This document shows positions 7,334-16,188 of a stretch of 64,000 nucleotides of DNA, piece by piece. The DNA comes from Candidatus Blautia faecigallinarum (GTDB taxonomy: Bacteria > Bacillota > Clostridia > Lachnospirales > Lachnospiraceae): contig DXBU01000016.1 of the NCBI GenBank assembly GCA_019116385.1, forward strand, positions 1-64,000, written 5' to 3'. The notes beneath the pieces were generated by a model. That model did not search any database, was not told the DNA's origin, and saw only the letters and a list, made by a program, of their open reading frames with translations. The position numbers and the translations under genes were made by a program. Numbering within the stretch: position 1 is the first letter of the stretch; each line of letters starts with the position of its first letter.

Positions 7334-8893
7334 ATGCTGGAATTAAAAAAAGAAGACGTACAGATGCTTCGGGTAAAAAGTAAGGCCACAAGCCAGGTGA
7401 CCTTTGATGTGGATTATAATGTGCCTGATGTAAAGCCCGACATAGCCAGAATGATCCAAAATAAGGGCGAGGTCCTTATGGATGAGGTAAGGCTTAATGA
7501 CGGGCACGCCTTTTTAAAAGGGGCTCTCAACGTGGATCTCCTTTATGTGGGGGAAGAGGATGGAAAAGTATTCAGCCTGTCGGCAAAACTGCCGGTGGAG
7601 GAAACTCTGAACCTGGAAGGGATCGTAAGCGGGGATAAAATGTGCCTGAGGTGGGAGATCGAGGATCTGAGCATTCACCTGATCCATTCCCGGAAAATGA
7701 ATATAAAGGCCCTTGTTACCTTTCACGCTCTGGTAGATGAACTGGCGGGAGTGCGCCTGCCGGTGGAGGTAGAAGAAGAGAATATTTCCGTGCGGAAAAA
7801 ACCGGTACGGCTTATGAGCCTGGCAGTACATAAAAAAGATACCCTGCGGGTAAAAGAAGAGTTTACCCTTGCCTCCAATAAACCGAATATAGCGGAACTT
7901 TTGTGGTATACCATAGAGGTAAGGGGGCTGGAACTGCGCCCGGAGGACAATGTGGTCAAGGCAAAGGGCGAACTGTCGGTGTTTGTTCTGTATGCAGGGG
8001 ACGAGGAAAACAGCCGGCTCCAGTGGCTGGAATATGCGCTTCCTTTCCATGGAGAAGTGGAATGCAGCGGCTGCACCGATGGAATGATCCCCAATATTGA
8101 AACGTCTGTGATCAGCCAGGGCCTGGAGATCCGGCCGGATTCCGACGGGGAGGAACGGATCCTGGCAGCAGATGTGGTACTGGAGCTGGATATGAAGCTT
8201 TACCGGGAAGAAGAACACGAGCTGATCCTGGACGTTTATACTCCCTTAAAGGAATGCATTCCCCATGGAAAGCCAGAGACTCTGGAAAGCCTTTTGATAA
8301 AAAATGATTCCAAGTGCAGGGTTACGGACCGGGTGGAGGTGAAGGCTGCCCAGGGAAAGATCCTGCAGCTGTGCCACAGCCAGGGAAAAGTGAAGATCGA
8401 AAAGACCAAGATCGTAGAAAACGGGATCCTGGCAGAGGGCTTTGTCCATATGAAGATCCTGTATATTGTAAGCGACGACAATATGCCCTTCTATTCCATG
8501 GAAGCGATGATCCCCTTTTCCCATGTGGTGGAGGCCAGAGGTATTGGCGAGGACTGCATTTTTTATCTGAAAACAGAATTGGAGCAGCTTTCCACCACCA
8601 TGGCAGACAGCAATGAGATCGAAGTAAAAGCCGTGGTGGGACTAAATGTGCTGGTAGTAAAATGTGAAGAGGAACGGATCATAGAAAAAGTAGAGGAGCA
8701 GCCTCTTGACCTGAAAAAGATCCAGAGCATGCCGGGGATCACCGTCTATATGGTAAAACCAGGGGATACGCTGTGGGACATTGCCAAAAGATTTTATACC
8801 ACGGTAGAAGAGATCCGTGCCGTTAATCAGCTGGAGGAAGAAAAACTCCCGGTCTCTTCCCCTCTTTTGCTGGTAAAGCGGGTGGGAAATTGA
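7334..8893 (+). CDS. sipL: SipL-like spore coat assembly protein (DUF3794 repeats and LysM)
   Basis: This 519-aa protein has repeated beta-rich DUF3794 segments (about 35-160, 175-305 and 325-455). A C-terminal LysM motif (about 468-516) contains VKPGDTLWDIAKRFYT. The architecture is that of SipL from Clostridioides difficile, which binds the morphogenetic ATPase SpoIVA through its LysM domain to anchor the coat on the forespore. No signal peptide is seen, as expected for a mother-cell protein. A GGAAGGAG ribosome binding site lies before the ATG. Naming it sipL rests on domain order, not alignment; LysM/DUF3794 proteins of other function exist. Confidence 0.75.
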   Translation: MLELKKEDVQMLRVKSKATSQVTFDVDYNVPDVKPDIARMIQNKGEVLMDEVRLNDGHAFLKGALNVDLLYVGEEDGKVFSLSAKLPVEETLNLEGIVSGDKMCLRWEIEDLSIHLIHSRKMNIKALVTFHALVDELAGVRLPVEVEEENISVRKKPVRLMSLAVHKKDTLRVKEEFTLASNKPNIAELLWYTIEVRGLELRPEDNVVKAKGELSVFVLYAGDEENSRLQWLEYALPFHGEVECSGCTDGMIPNIETSVISQGLEIRPDSDGEERILAADVVLELDMKLYREEEHELILDVYTPLKECIPHGKPETLESLLIKNDSKCRVTDRVEVKAAQGKILQLCHSQGKVKIEKTKIVENGILAEGFVHMKILYIVSDDNMPFYSMEAMIPFSHVVEARGIGEDCIFYLKTELEQLSTTMADSNEIEVKAVVGLNVLVVKCEEERIIEKVEEQPLDLKKIQSMPGITVYMVKPGDTLWDIAKRFYTTVEEIRAVNQLEEEKLPVSSPLLLVKRVGN

Positions 8894-8927
8894 GAAATTT
8901 TTTTCCAAAACCCCAAGGGACAAAGGC

Positions 8928-8956
8928 TTGAAAAAGAAAAAAAAATCAGATAAAAT
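8928..8956 (+). promoter_or_regulatory. Promoter of the ispE-gntR operon
   Basis: TTGAAA (8928-8933), a 17-bp A-rich spacer, and TAAAAT (8951-8956), about 50 bp before the ispE start. Confidence 0.6.
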
Positions 8957-9006
8957 ACTCTCAGAAAATATTGTATACAAAGTACAAAAGAGATACGGAG
9001 GGCTAT

Positions 9007-9888
9007 ATGCGGTTACGGGCACTGGCAAAGATCAATCTGGGATTAGATATTTTGGGAAAAAGAGCAGACGGATATCATGAGGTAAGGATGATCATGCAGA
9101 CCATCCAGATGTACGATGTCCTGGAAATCCGAAAGACCCGGAAACCGGGTATTTTCCTTACGGCCAATCTGCCCTACATCCCCACGGACGGGCGAAACCT
9201 TGTTTATAAGGCAGCGGATATCCTGATGAAAGAATTTCAGGTAAAGGAGGGGCTGAACATTAAGCTCACCAAATCCATTCCTGTGGCAGCAGGAATGGCC
9301 GGGGGAAGTTCGGATGCCGCTACAGCCTTTGTGGGAGTGAACCGCATTTTTAATCTGGGATTAACGGAAGAAGAACTAAAAGAGCGGGCTGTGCAGGTAG
9401 GAGCGGATGTTCCTTACTGCATCATGCGGGGGACTGCCCTGGCGGAGGGAATTGGAGAGAAGCTCACCCGGATCCCCCAAATGCCGAAGTGCTATGTGCT
9501 TATCGGAAAGCCGGGGGTCAGTGTTTCTACCCGTATGGCCTACGAATCCATCTCTATGGAGGGGATCGACCGGCATCCGGATATAGACGGAATGATCCGT
9601 GATATTGAAAAAAGAGACTTGTTATCCATGACCCAGAAGATGGGAAATGTTTTTGAACCGGGCATCATCAGACGCTATCCGGTGATCCAGAAGATCAAGG
9701 ATCTGATGGAGGAAAACGGTGCCTTGAAAGCGATGATGAGCGGAAGCGGCCCTACGGTGTTTGGCATTTTTGACGATCGTGACAAAATGCGGGCGGCAGC
9801 AGCAGTCCTTAGAAGGAGCAGGCTGGCAAAGACTGTATTTGCAACGACCATATACAACCGAAATGGAGGAGATACCAATGACAAGTGA
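9007..9888 (+). CDS. ispE: 4-diphosphocytidyl-2-C-methyl-D-erythritol kinase
   Basis: This 293-aa GHMP-family kinase phosphorylates CDP-methylerythritol in the MEP pathway for isoprenoid precursors. It begins MRLRALAKINLGLDI, the typical start, and has the ATP-binding PVAAGMAGGSSDAA motif near residue 100 and the C-terminal MMSGSGPTVFG glycine loop. The ATG at 9007 follows GGAGGG; the frame is open 12 codons further upstream but without a ribosome binding site. The last 11 bases overlap the start of the GntR regulator gene, so the two are coupled. Confidence 0.93.
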   Translation: MRLRALAKINLGLDILGKRADGYHEVRMIMQTIQMYDVLEIRKTRKPGIFLTANLPYIPTDGRNLVYKAADILMKEFQVKEGLNIKLTKSIPVAAGMAGGSSDAATAFVGVNRIFNLGLTEEELKERAVQVGADVPYCIMRGTALAEGIGEKLTRIPQMPKCYVLIGKPGVSVSTRMAYESISMEGIDRHPDIDGMIRDIEKRDLLSMTQKMGNVFEPGIIRRYPVIQKIKDLMEENGALKAMMSGSGPTVFGIFDDRDKMRAAAAVLRRSRLAKTVFATTIYNRNGGDTNDK

Positions 9889-10579
9889 ATTTTCTATTCA
9901 GATGAATGAATATCTGCCCCTTAGAGATGTGGTGTTTAATACTTTAAGACAGGCAATCCTAAAAGGAGAGCTGAAGCCCGGAGAGCGGCTGATGGAACTG
10001 ACCCTGGCAGAACGCCTGGGGGTAAGCCGTACTCCTATAAGAGAGGCTATGCGCAAGCTGGAGCTGGAGGGGCTTGTGGTGATGATCCCCCGGAGAGGAG
10101 CCCAGGTAGCCAACATAACAGAAAAAGATCTCAATGACGTTTTGGAAGTACGGATCGTGCTGGAAAATATGGCCATTGAAAAGGCCTGCAAGCGTATGAC
10201 AGAAGAGCAGATGGACAAGCTTGTAAAGGCGGCCAGGGAATTTGAGGACACCATGGCGGACGGGAACCTGGTCCATCTGGCAGAGGCAGATGTGGCGTTC
10301 CACGAGATCATTTATCAGGCTTCGGACAACCGCCGGCTGATCCAGGTCCTGAATAATCTTAGGGAACAGATCTACCGCTACCGGGTGGAATATCTGAAAG
10401 AGGAGGAGACCAGAAAGCTTCTGGTAAAGGAGCACGAGGAACTTTGCCAGGCCATCCGTGAGAGGAATGTAGAGAAAGCCTGCGAAATTTCCTTCCGGCA
10501 TATTGAAAACCAGCGTATGGCGATCATAGAATCCATCGAGGCGGAAAAAGCAGGGAAAGAACCGGCAAAAAATAAATAA
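9878..10579 (+). CDS. GntR-family transcriptional regulator with FCD ligand domain
   Basis: This 233-aa regulator has an N-terminal winged helix (about 12-75) with AERLGVSRTPIREAMRKLELEGLV, shown here in part only as SRTPIREAMRKLE. The FCD all-helical domain follows (about 85-215) and contains DVAFHEIIYQAS with a likely metal-binding histidine. FadR/FCD members normally sense small organic acids or sugar acids; the ligand here cannot be told. The start is the ATG at 9878 after GGAGGAGA, inside the 3' end of ispE. An efficient terminator follows at 10604. Confidence 0.88.
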   Translation: MTSEFSIQMNEYLPLRDVVFNTLRQAILKGELKPGERLMELTLAERLGVSRTPIREAMRKLELEGLVVMIPRRGAQVANITEKDLNDVLEVRIVLENMAIEKACKRMTEEQMDKLVKAAREFEDTMADGNLVHLAEADVAFHEIIYQASDNRRLIQVLNNLREQIYRYRVEYLKEEETRKLLVKEHEELCQAIRERNVEKACEISFRHIENQRMAIIESIEAEKAGKEPAKNK

Positions 10580-10603
10580 AAAAAGCAGATTCTGGTTATT
10601 CTA

Positions 10604-10632
10604 AGAGAGATGCAGGGCATCTCTCTATTTTT
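10604..10632 (+). terminator. Terminator of the ispE-gntR operon
   Basis: AGAGAGATGC (10604-10613) and GCATCTCTCT (10617-10626) form a perfect 10-bp stem with a 3-nt loop, followed by ATTTTT. Confidence 0.88.
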
Positions 10633-10676
10633 ATGATGGTAAAGAACGGATCCGGCAGGAGAAAGGCAGGGATGAA

Positions 10677-12158
10677 ATGGAAGAAACCAGGATTTCCCCT
10701 AAACTTCGGGAAAACGAGAACTATATACGGGGCAGATTGAAAAACTGTGGGGATGTACTCATCCGTCCGATGAAGCTGGGGACGGAAAAAAAGGCGGACT
10801 GCCTTATGGTATATATTGAGGTGGCGGTTTCCAACATGATGCTGGAGGACTCGGCCCTCGGAAAAATGGTGAATCATTTTTGGGAAAGCTCCCCGGGGGA
10901 GATCCGGGAGTTTGTAGAAGAGAACAGTCTGGGGATCGCGGATGTAAAAAAACTTACCACCATGGAAGAGGCCTTTGCCGCCTTGTTTGCAGGAAATGCC
11001 GTTTTTTTTATAGATGGCTATGACAAAGCTATGAAGATCGCCAGCAAAGGCTATCCCAATATGCCGGTTTCCCAGGCGGAAACAGAAAAAGTGCTGCGGG
11101 GCTCGAGAGAAGGCTTTACAGATGCAGTAAAAACCAACTCTGCCTTGATCCGGAAACGGCTGAGAGACTCCTGCCTTAAGGTGGAAGAAAGCCAGATCGG
11201 GACAAGATCCCATACCCTGGTGCAGATTCTTTATATAGAGGACCTGATCCAGGAGGAGCTTTTAGAGGAAGTAAAGGAAAAGCTGAATTACTACGAGATA
11301 GACGGGATCCTGGACAGCGGGATGCTGGAGCAGCTGGCAGAAGATTCCTGGTATTCTCCCTTTCCTCAATTTCAGACAACGGAACGGCCGGACCGGGCGG
11401 CGCAGGAACTCCTAAATGGAAAGATCATCGTGATCTGCGACAATTCTCCGGCAGCCCTGATCCTCCCGAGTTCCTTTAATGGGTTTATGGAAAGCAGCGA
11501 GGATTGGAACAACCGATTTGAGATGGCGTCTTTTCTGCGGGTACTCAGATACCTGGCATTATTTGCCGCAACCCTCCTTCCGGGGCTGTATTTGGCGGCC
11601 ATCCGTTTTCATACCCAGATCCTGCCGGCAAATCTGATCTTGTCCTTTGCAGAAGCCAGAGCCGGAGTTCCTTTTTCCAGTGTGGCGGAGCTGGTGTTTT
11701 TGGAATTGTCCTTTGAGCTGATCCGGGAGGCGGGGGTGCGGATACCGGGAGCCTTGGGAAGCGCTATTGGGATCGTAGGAGGGCTGATCATCGGCCAGGC
11801 GGCGGTGACGGCAAATGTGGTCAGCCCCATTGTGGTGATCATCGTAGCGCTGACTGCTCTGGGTTCCATGGCAATCCCCAATGAAGAATTCGCCTCCGCT
11901 TTTCGTATCCTGAAATACATCTTTTTATTTTTAGGAGGCTATCTGGGAATCTTTGGGATCGTCCTTGGGATCTATCTGACGGTATCTCATCTTTCCGGAC
12001 TTTTAAGCTTTGGCATGCCCTATCTGATGCCTTTTGTAAAAAAAGACAAGGGTGCGGGAACCGGGGACGGGATCCTGCGGATCCCTTTGCGAAAGAGAAG
12101 GAACCGGCCGGTCTATGCGAAAAAAAACCAGGAGCTGCGGCTGAAAAGGAGGGAGTAG
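10677..12158 (+). CDS. GerA-type spore germination receptor, A subunit
   Basis: This 493-aa protein has the GerA/SpoVAF architecture. A soluble N-terminal domain (about 1-270) includes IGTRSHTLVQILYIEDL. A membrane domain follows (about 280-450) with YLAAIRFHTQILP, GSAIGIVGGLIIGQAAV and SHLSGLLSFGMPYLMP segments. A basic C-terminal tail follows. A subunits sit in the spore inner membrane and respond with B and C subunits to germinants. Four bases separate its stop from the next ORF, which carries the B and C parts. Clostridia often produce the receptor in the forespore; no sigma-G promoter could be assigned with confidence. Confidence 0.88.
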   Translation: MEETRISPKLRENENYIRGRLKNCGDVLIRPMKLGTEKKADCLMVYIEVAVSNMMLEDSALGKMVNHFWESSPGEIREFVEENSLGIADVKKLTTMEEAFAALFAGNAVFFIDGYDKAMKIASKGYPNMPVSQAETEKVLRGSREGFTDAVKTNSALIRKRLRDSCLKVEESQIGTRSHTLVQILYIEDLIQEELLEEVKEKLNYYEIDGILDSGMLEQLAEDSWYSPFPQFQTTERPDRAAQELLNGKIIVICDNSPAALILPSSFNGFMESSEDWNNRFEMASFLRVLRYLALFAATLLPGLYLAAIRFHTQILPANLILSFAEARAGVPFSSVAELVFLELSFELIREAGVRIPGALGSAIGIVGGLIIGQAAVTANVVSPIVVIIVALTALGSMAIPNEEFASAFRILKYIFLFLGGYLGIFGIVLGIYLTVSHLSGLLSFGMPYLMPFVKKDKGAGTGDGILRIPLRKRRNRPVYAKKNQELRLKRRE

Positions 12159-12161
12159 GAA

Positions 12162-13832
12162 ATGGATTTTACAGAAAACAACCGGATTTCCCACCGGCAG
12201 TTATATAGACAGATCGTCCTGGCCTTTGGGGCGCCCTTTCTTTTGTGCCTGCTGGGAAGGGAAACGCTTTTGGGCCTTTGGGGAGCGGCTGGAACGGCAG
12301 GCGCCCTTATGCTCCTCTGCTTCTATGTGATCTTTTTGATCCGTCTGGCCCCCTTCTGCCAGGATCTGAAAAAAACAGCCGGTTCCTTTTGGGGCCGGGG
12401 AATGGGTATTTTTTTTCTTATTTATATTCTTCTTACCGGGGCATTTGTATTATCTGTGCTGGAAAAGATCGTTCCCGTCAGCCTCCTTACGGGAGTGCCG
12501 GGAAGCCTTCTCTCTTTTTTGGCGGTGCTGGCCTGCAGCCTGGGAACCCATAAGGGAATGCAGAAAAGAGGCAGGATGGCGGAAGTCTCCGGGGGATTAT
12601 TTTTGGGTGTGGTCCTTTTGATGATGGCCTTGTCCCTGGGACAAAGCCGGGTATCCTATCTTAGGGAAATGTGGGAAGCGGCAGCCTATACTCCCGCGTC
12701 ATTTTTAAAAAGTATGTATGGTGTGCTGTGCGCTTTTGGGGGGATCGGCCTGCTGCCTTTTTCTTTGGGACATGTGGAAAAACAGGGATCTGCGGGAAAA
12801 ACGGTGGTGCTGGGGCTTTTGACCATCGGGGGGATCCTTATAGGGATGGTGTTTCTTTTGCCGGCGGTATTTGGATGGGAACGGCTGAAAAATGAGCCTT
12901 GTCCCATTTTGCCCCTTCTTGCCGGAGCGAATCTGCCGGGGAATGTGCTGGCCCGTTTTGATGTGCTGTGGATGGGATTTCTGCTTTACAGCCTTATGTT
13001 TTCCATTGGCAGCCTGCTTTTTTATGGACATGAGGTGATCCGGCGGTCCCATCTGGGAAGCGGGAAATATTGGATGGCCCTAGTGGTCTATGTGCTATCT
13101 TTTGTGCGGATAAAAGGAATGGGCATAGAAGAGGCTTACGGGCCGTATTTGGGCTATGTTTTTGTGCCGGGGATGCTTTTCTTTCAGTTTATGCTGTTCT
13201 TAGGGGGAAGAGGGAGACGAAGGAGAACAGGCGCCGTGGCGGCTGTGCTGGGGATGTGCCTGCTTCTTGGGGGCTGTGCAGGGATAGAGCCGGAGAAGCG
13301 GATGTATCCTTTGGCTTTAGGGATCGATGGGGACCAGGAGGGCTTTACCCTGACCTACGCCATGGCGGATCTGAAAAAGGCCACCGGCCAGGAAAAGACG
13401 GAGGAGGGAGGAAGCGAAGGCGCCCTGTCCATAACGGGAAAAGATTTTGAAGAGATCGAGGAGATCTATAATCGCTCCCAGGAAAAATATTTGGACATGG
13501 GACATCTGCAGGTGCTTGTCCTTGGAGACCGGCTGATCCGGGAAAGGCAATGGGGACGGGTCCTGGAGTATCTGAGCCGGGAGCCATTTGTGGGAGAAAA
13601 TGTGTATGTGTTCCGGACGGAGGAGACAGAAAAAGTAACTGCATGGAGCGGCGGAGGCGGCCGTTCTCTTGGGGAATATCTCACCGGCCTTTTGGAAAAC
13701 CGGACAGCCGGGCAAAAACGCCGGGGAGTGACCCTGCGGCAGGTCTATCACCAGTGGTATAAAGACGGTACTCTGCCGGAACTTCCCCGGATCATCCTGG
13801 AAAAAGACAGGATCCAGGTACAGCTGGAATAA
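12162..13832 (+). CDS. Fused GerB-like permease and GerC-like lipoprotein domain
   Basis: One uninterrupted 556-aa frame joins two subunits that are normally separate. Residues about 15-350 form a ten-helix APC-type permease like GerAB. After a basic GRGRRRR patch comes a hydrophobic segment ending LLLGGC (Cys372), exactly like a lipoprotein signal. The following GIEPEKRMYPLALGIDGD begins a GerAC-type N-terminal domain. The GerC part is only about 185 residues, against roughly 350 or more in a full GerAC, so its C-terminal domains are missing. Inside the fusion, AGGAG (13221-13225) lies 10 nt before an in-frame GTG (13236), which could allow separate synthesis of the lipoprotein. The lipobox may also be cleaved within the fusion. 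No frameshift is seen. Confidence 0.8.
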   Translation: MDFTENNRISHRQLYRQIVLAFGAPFLLCLLGRETLLGLWGAAGTAGALMLLCFYVIFLIRLAPFCQDLKKTAGSFWGRGMGIFFLIYILLTGAFVLSVLEKIVPVSLLTGVPGSLLSFLAVLACSLGTHKGMQKRGRMAEVSGGLFLGVVLLMMALSLGQSRVSYLREMWEAAAYTPASFLKSMYGVLCAFGGIGLLPFSLGHVEKQGSAGKTVVLGLLTIGGILIGMVFLLPAVFGWERLKNEPCPILPLLAGANLPGNVLARFDVLWMGFLLYSLMFSIGSLLFYGHEVIRRSHLGSGKYWMALVVYVLSFVRIKGMGIEEAYGPYLGYVFVPGMLFFQFMLFLGGRGRRRRTGAVAAVLGMCLLLGGCAGIEPEKRMYPLALGIDGDQEGFTLTYAMADLKKATGQEKTEEGGSEGALSITGKDFEEIEEIYNRSQEKYLDMGHLQVLVLGDRLIRERQWGRVLEYLSREPFVGENVYVFRTEETEKVTAWSGGGGRSLGEYLTGLLENRTAGQKRRGVTLRQVYHQWYKDGTLPELPRIILEKDRIQVQLE

Positions 13833-13893
13833 TCCGGCAGCTTTTGGGGAATCCTCCGGATAGATAAGAAAAAAATATTCAGGAGGATCTGCT

Positions 13894-14124
13894 ATGGAAT
13901 GGCTGAGGAACAAAAAACACCGGTTGCTGGTTTCCCTTTGCATAGGAATGCTTTCTGCCATAATGATGACCGGAGGGACAAAGGTATCGGAGGAAAGGGG
14001 GATCCTGGCCTGGTGGGGTACCTTGTATCCTCAGTTCTGCTTTGAAGAAAAGGAGGAAGGGATAAAAGAGGAAAGCCCCCGGCTAAAGATTTCCTTCTGG
14101 CTTGCGCGCGTCCTGGATTGGTGA
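13894..14124 (+). CDS. Small single-helix membrane protein behind the germination genes
   Basis: The 76-aa protein starts at an ATG preceded by AGGAGG. It has a basic N-terminus (RNKKHR), one hydrophobic segment (about 11-29) and a short amphipathic tail. I do not recognise a family. It lies 61 nt after the GerB/GerC fusion, pointing the same way, so it may belong to the germination operon. Small D subunits with one or two membrane helices exist for some Ger receptors, but this assignment is only positional. Confidence 0.6.
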   Translation: MEWLRNKKHRLLVSLCIGMLSAIMMTGGTKVSEERGILAWWGTLYPQFCFEEKEEGIKEESPRLKISFWLARVLDW

Positions 14125-14165
14125 TAAAATGAGGGCAATAAGCAAAGAGAGATGGAGAAGAACTG

Positions 14166-14987
14166 ATGAAGATAGACAGAAATGCGCCGGTGGGCGTGTT
14201 TGACTCGGGAATAGGCGGACTGACGGTTGCCAGGGAGATCATGAGAAACCTGCCCTCGGAAAAAATTGTATATTTCGGTGATACGGCAAGAGTTCCCTAC
14301 GGCAGCAAATCCAAAGAAACCATCATCCGTTATTCCCGCCAGATCATCCGCTTCCTTTTGGAACAGCAGGTAAAGGCCATTGTGATCGCCTGCAACACGG
14401 CCAGTGCCTTTGCCCTGGATGCGGTGCGGGACGAACTTTCCATCCCGGTCCTAGGCGTGATCGAGTCCGGAGCTGTAGTGGCGGCAAAGGAGACCAAAAA
14501 TAAAAGAGTGGGTGTGATCGGCACCATCGGTACCGTGGGAAGCGGGATCCATGAGAGCTGCCTGCACAGACTGGATCCGGAGATCACAGTGATCGGAAAG
14601 GCTTGCCCCCTGTTTGTTCCTCTGGTAGAGGAGGGGTGGCTGCATGACCCGGTCACCACGCAGGTGGCAGAACGGTATCTGGACGAATTAAAGGAAAAAG
14701 AGATCGACACGCTGATCCTTGGCTGCACCCATTATCCCCTGCTGCGTTCTACCATACATGAGGTTATGGGAGATGGGGTCCGCCTGGTAAATCCGGCTTA
14801 CGAATCGGCTCTGGAGCTGAGGAGTGTCCTGAAAAAAGAAGGACTCCTGCGCCAGGAAGGACAAAAGGAGGAATTTCCGTATCGCTTTTATGTGAGCGAT
14901 CTGGCCGACAAGTTTAAAAGCTTTGCCAATTCGATTTTGCCTTATAATGTAGAAATGACACAGAAAATAGATATTGAAAAATATTAG
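14166..14987 (+). CDS. murI: Glutamate racemase
   Basis: This 273-aa cytoplasmic enzyme makes D-glutamate for peptidoglycan. It shows both catalytic cysteines in their motifs: Cys76 in IACNTAS and Cys187 in LGCTHYPLL, with His189 beside the second. The N-terminal FDSGIGGLTVAREI loop and YFGDTARVPYG are typical. GGAGAAG precedes the ATG. It is followed after 8 nt by the DUF1934 gene and probably cotranscribed. Confidence 0.95.
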   Translation: MKIDRNAPVGVFDSGIGGLTVAREIMRNLPSEKIVYFGDTARVPYGSKSKETIIRYSRQIIRFLLEQQVKAIVIACNTASAFALDAVRDELSIPVLGVIESGAVVAAKETKNKRVGVIGTIGTVGSGIHESCLHRLDPEITVIGKACPLFVPLVEEGWLHDPVTTQVAERYLDELKEKEIDTLILGCTHYPLLRSTIHEVMGDGVRLVNPAYESALELRSVLKKEGLLRQEGQKEEFPYRFYVSDLADKFKSFANSILPYNVEMTQKIDIEKY

Positions 14988-14995
14988 GAGGACAA

Positions 14996-15442
14996 ATGGA
15001 CAAAGATGTGTTGATTCATGTAAGCGGCCTGCATATGCTGCTGGAGGGAGAAGACCAGGGACCGGTGGAACTGGTAGTCCCGGGAAAGCATTACTTTAAA
15101 AATGGAAGCCACTATCTTAGATATGAAGAGATCCTGGAAGAAAACAGCGAGCCTACGATAAATTATGTGAAAATGTCCCCCACCGCTTTGGAAGTGAGAA
15201 AAACAGGGCTGGTAGATGTACATATGGTTTTTGAATACGGAAAGAAAAATACCGCCTTTTACAGCACGCCCTTTGGGACCATCCAGCTGGGCATTGCCGC
15301 TACCAATCTGGAAATGGAAGAGACGGACACTGGGATCGGCATGAAGGTGGATTATGCTCTGGATATGAATGAAGAACATGTAGCGGACTGCTGCCTGTCC
15401 ATTCAGGCCCAGTCCAAGGATGCCCCGGGAATACGGCTGTAG
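14996..15442 (+). CDS. DUF1934 family beta-barrel protein
   Basis: This 148-aa protein has the pattern of DUF1934 (YwiB-like): HVSGLHMLLEGEDQ, YLRYEE, and TPFGTIQLGIAATNLEM, all in alternating beta-strand pattern, with no signal or membrane segment. Members have a small lipocalin-like barrel with no proven function. GGAGG ends 3-4 nt before the ATG, a short spacing. It is the last gene before a strong bidirectional terminator. Confidence 0.8.
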   Translation: MDKDVLIHVSGLHMLLEGEDQGPVELVVPGKHYFKNGSHYLRYEEILEENSEPTINYVKMSPTALEVRKTGLVDVHMVFEYGKKNTAFYSTPFGTIQLGIAATNLEMEETDTGIGMKVDYALDMNEEHVADCCLSIQAQSKDAPGIRL

Positions 15443-15470
15443 CGGGGAAAGCAAGATAGAAAAGGATGAA

Positions 15471-15510
15471 AAAAACTGCTCAGGGAAAGGATTCCCCGGG
15501 CAGTTTTTAT
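15471..15510. terminator. Bidirectional terminator
   Basis: AAAAACTGC (15471-15479) pairs with GCAGTTTTT (15500-15508). The A and T tracts make it usable from both sides. It overlaps the stop codon of the convergent minus-strand gene. Confidence 0.88.
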
Positions 15511-15968
15511 TTTGCGGATTTGTTAGCTTTGTCCAAAAGGCGTTTGAAGAAGCCTTTTTTCTTTTTGGCAGGTGCTTCCAGAGAGCCCCGGATACCGCGG
15601 ACGCCTACAATGTAAAGTCCGCTCACTTCTGCCTTGACCTCTTTTTTTACAGGGATCAGATCAAAAACCTTTTCGTCTGCGATCAGGATGGAGATCTTCG
15701 GTCCCACCTTGGCTTTGACGATAGGAAGTTTGGAACGGCGCATCAGCTTGGGCGTCTGGGCGATGACCATGGGCGGAAGGCCGGAATCCTTTAGAGGAAG
15801 CCGCTTTTTATCGATAACCAGCATAGAAACGGTTTGCTTGGTGGCCTGGATCTGCTCCTGCTGTGCTTCCTGTTTCTTCTGTGCTTTCTTGCCGAAGAAA
15901 TAGAGGGCGATCAACACTCCGATCATGATGACCAAGATCACAAGAAGGACGATTGTCACTGTATTCAT
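15507..15968 (-). CDS. Conserved hypothetical membrane-anchored protein
   Basis: The 153-aa protein starts MNTVTIVLLVILVIMIG with one membrane helix (about 3-25), then a basic/glutamine-rich linker (KKAQKKQEAQQEQ). A compact domain with VSMLVIDKKRLPLKDSGLP and basic residues follows, ending in a lysine-rich tail. The start at 15968 follows AGGGGGA; the open frame begins 23 codons earlier without a ribosome binding site. I recall similar unnamed proteins in Lachnospiraceae but know no function. It is divergent from the first deacetylase gene. Confidence 0.7.
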   Translation of the reverse strand: MNTVTIVLLVILVIMIGVLIALYFFGKKAQKKQEAQQEQIQATKQTVSMLVIDKKRLPLKDSGLPPMVIAQTPKLMRRSKLPIVKAKVGPKISILIADEKVFDLIPVKKEVKAEVSGLYIVGVRGIRGSLEAPAKKKKGFFKRLLDKANKSAK

Positions 15969-16188
15969 ATATATCCCCCTAAACTGTATAAAATTGAATA
16001 ATAGCAATAGACTATTATGCGAAGTATATTCTAACATTGTTTTTTAAAAAAGGCAATTAGAAAAACGGATTATTTGGCTTAAATTATGAAAAGCAGTGGA
16101 AATTCAATATACAACAGGTTATAATGGTTTATCGACATATTTCGACAAAAAGCAGACAAAAAATAATCCAAAAAAGAAAGGCAAAAGC

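Noticed and set aside
13220..13832. Separate gerC gene created by a frameshift in gerB
   Set aside because: Both parts lie in the same frame without a stop. An internal start remains possible, but a frameshift is not seen.
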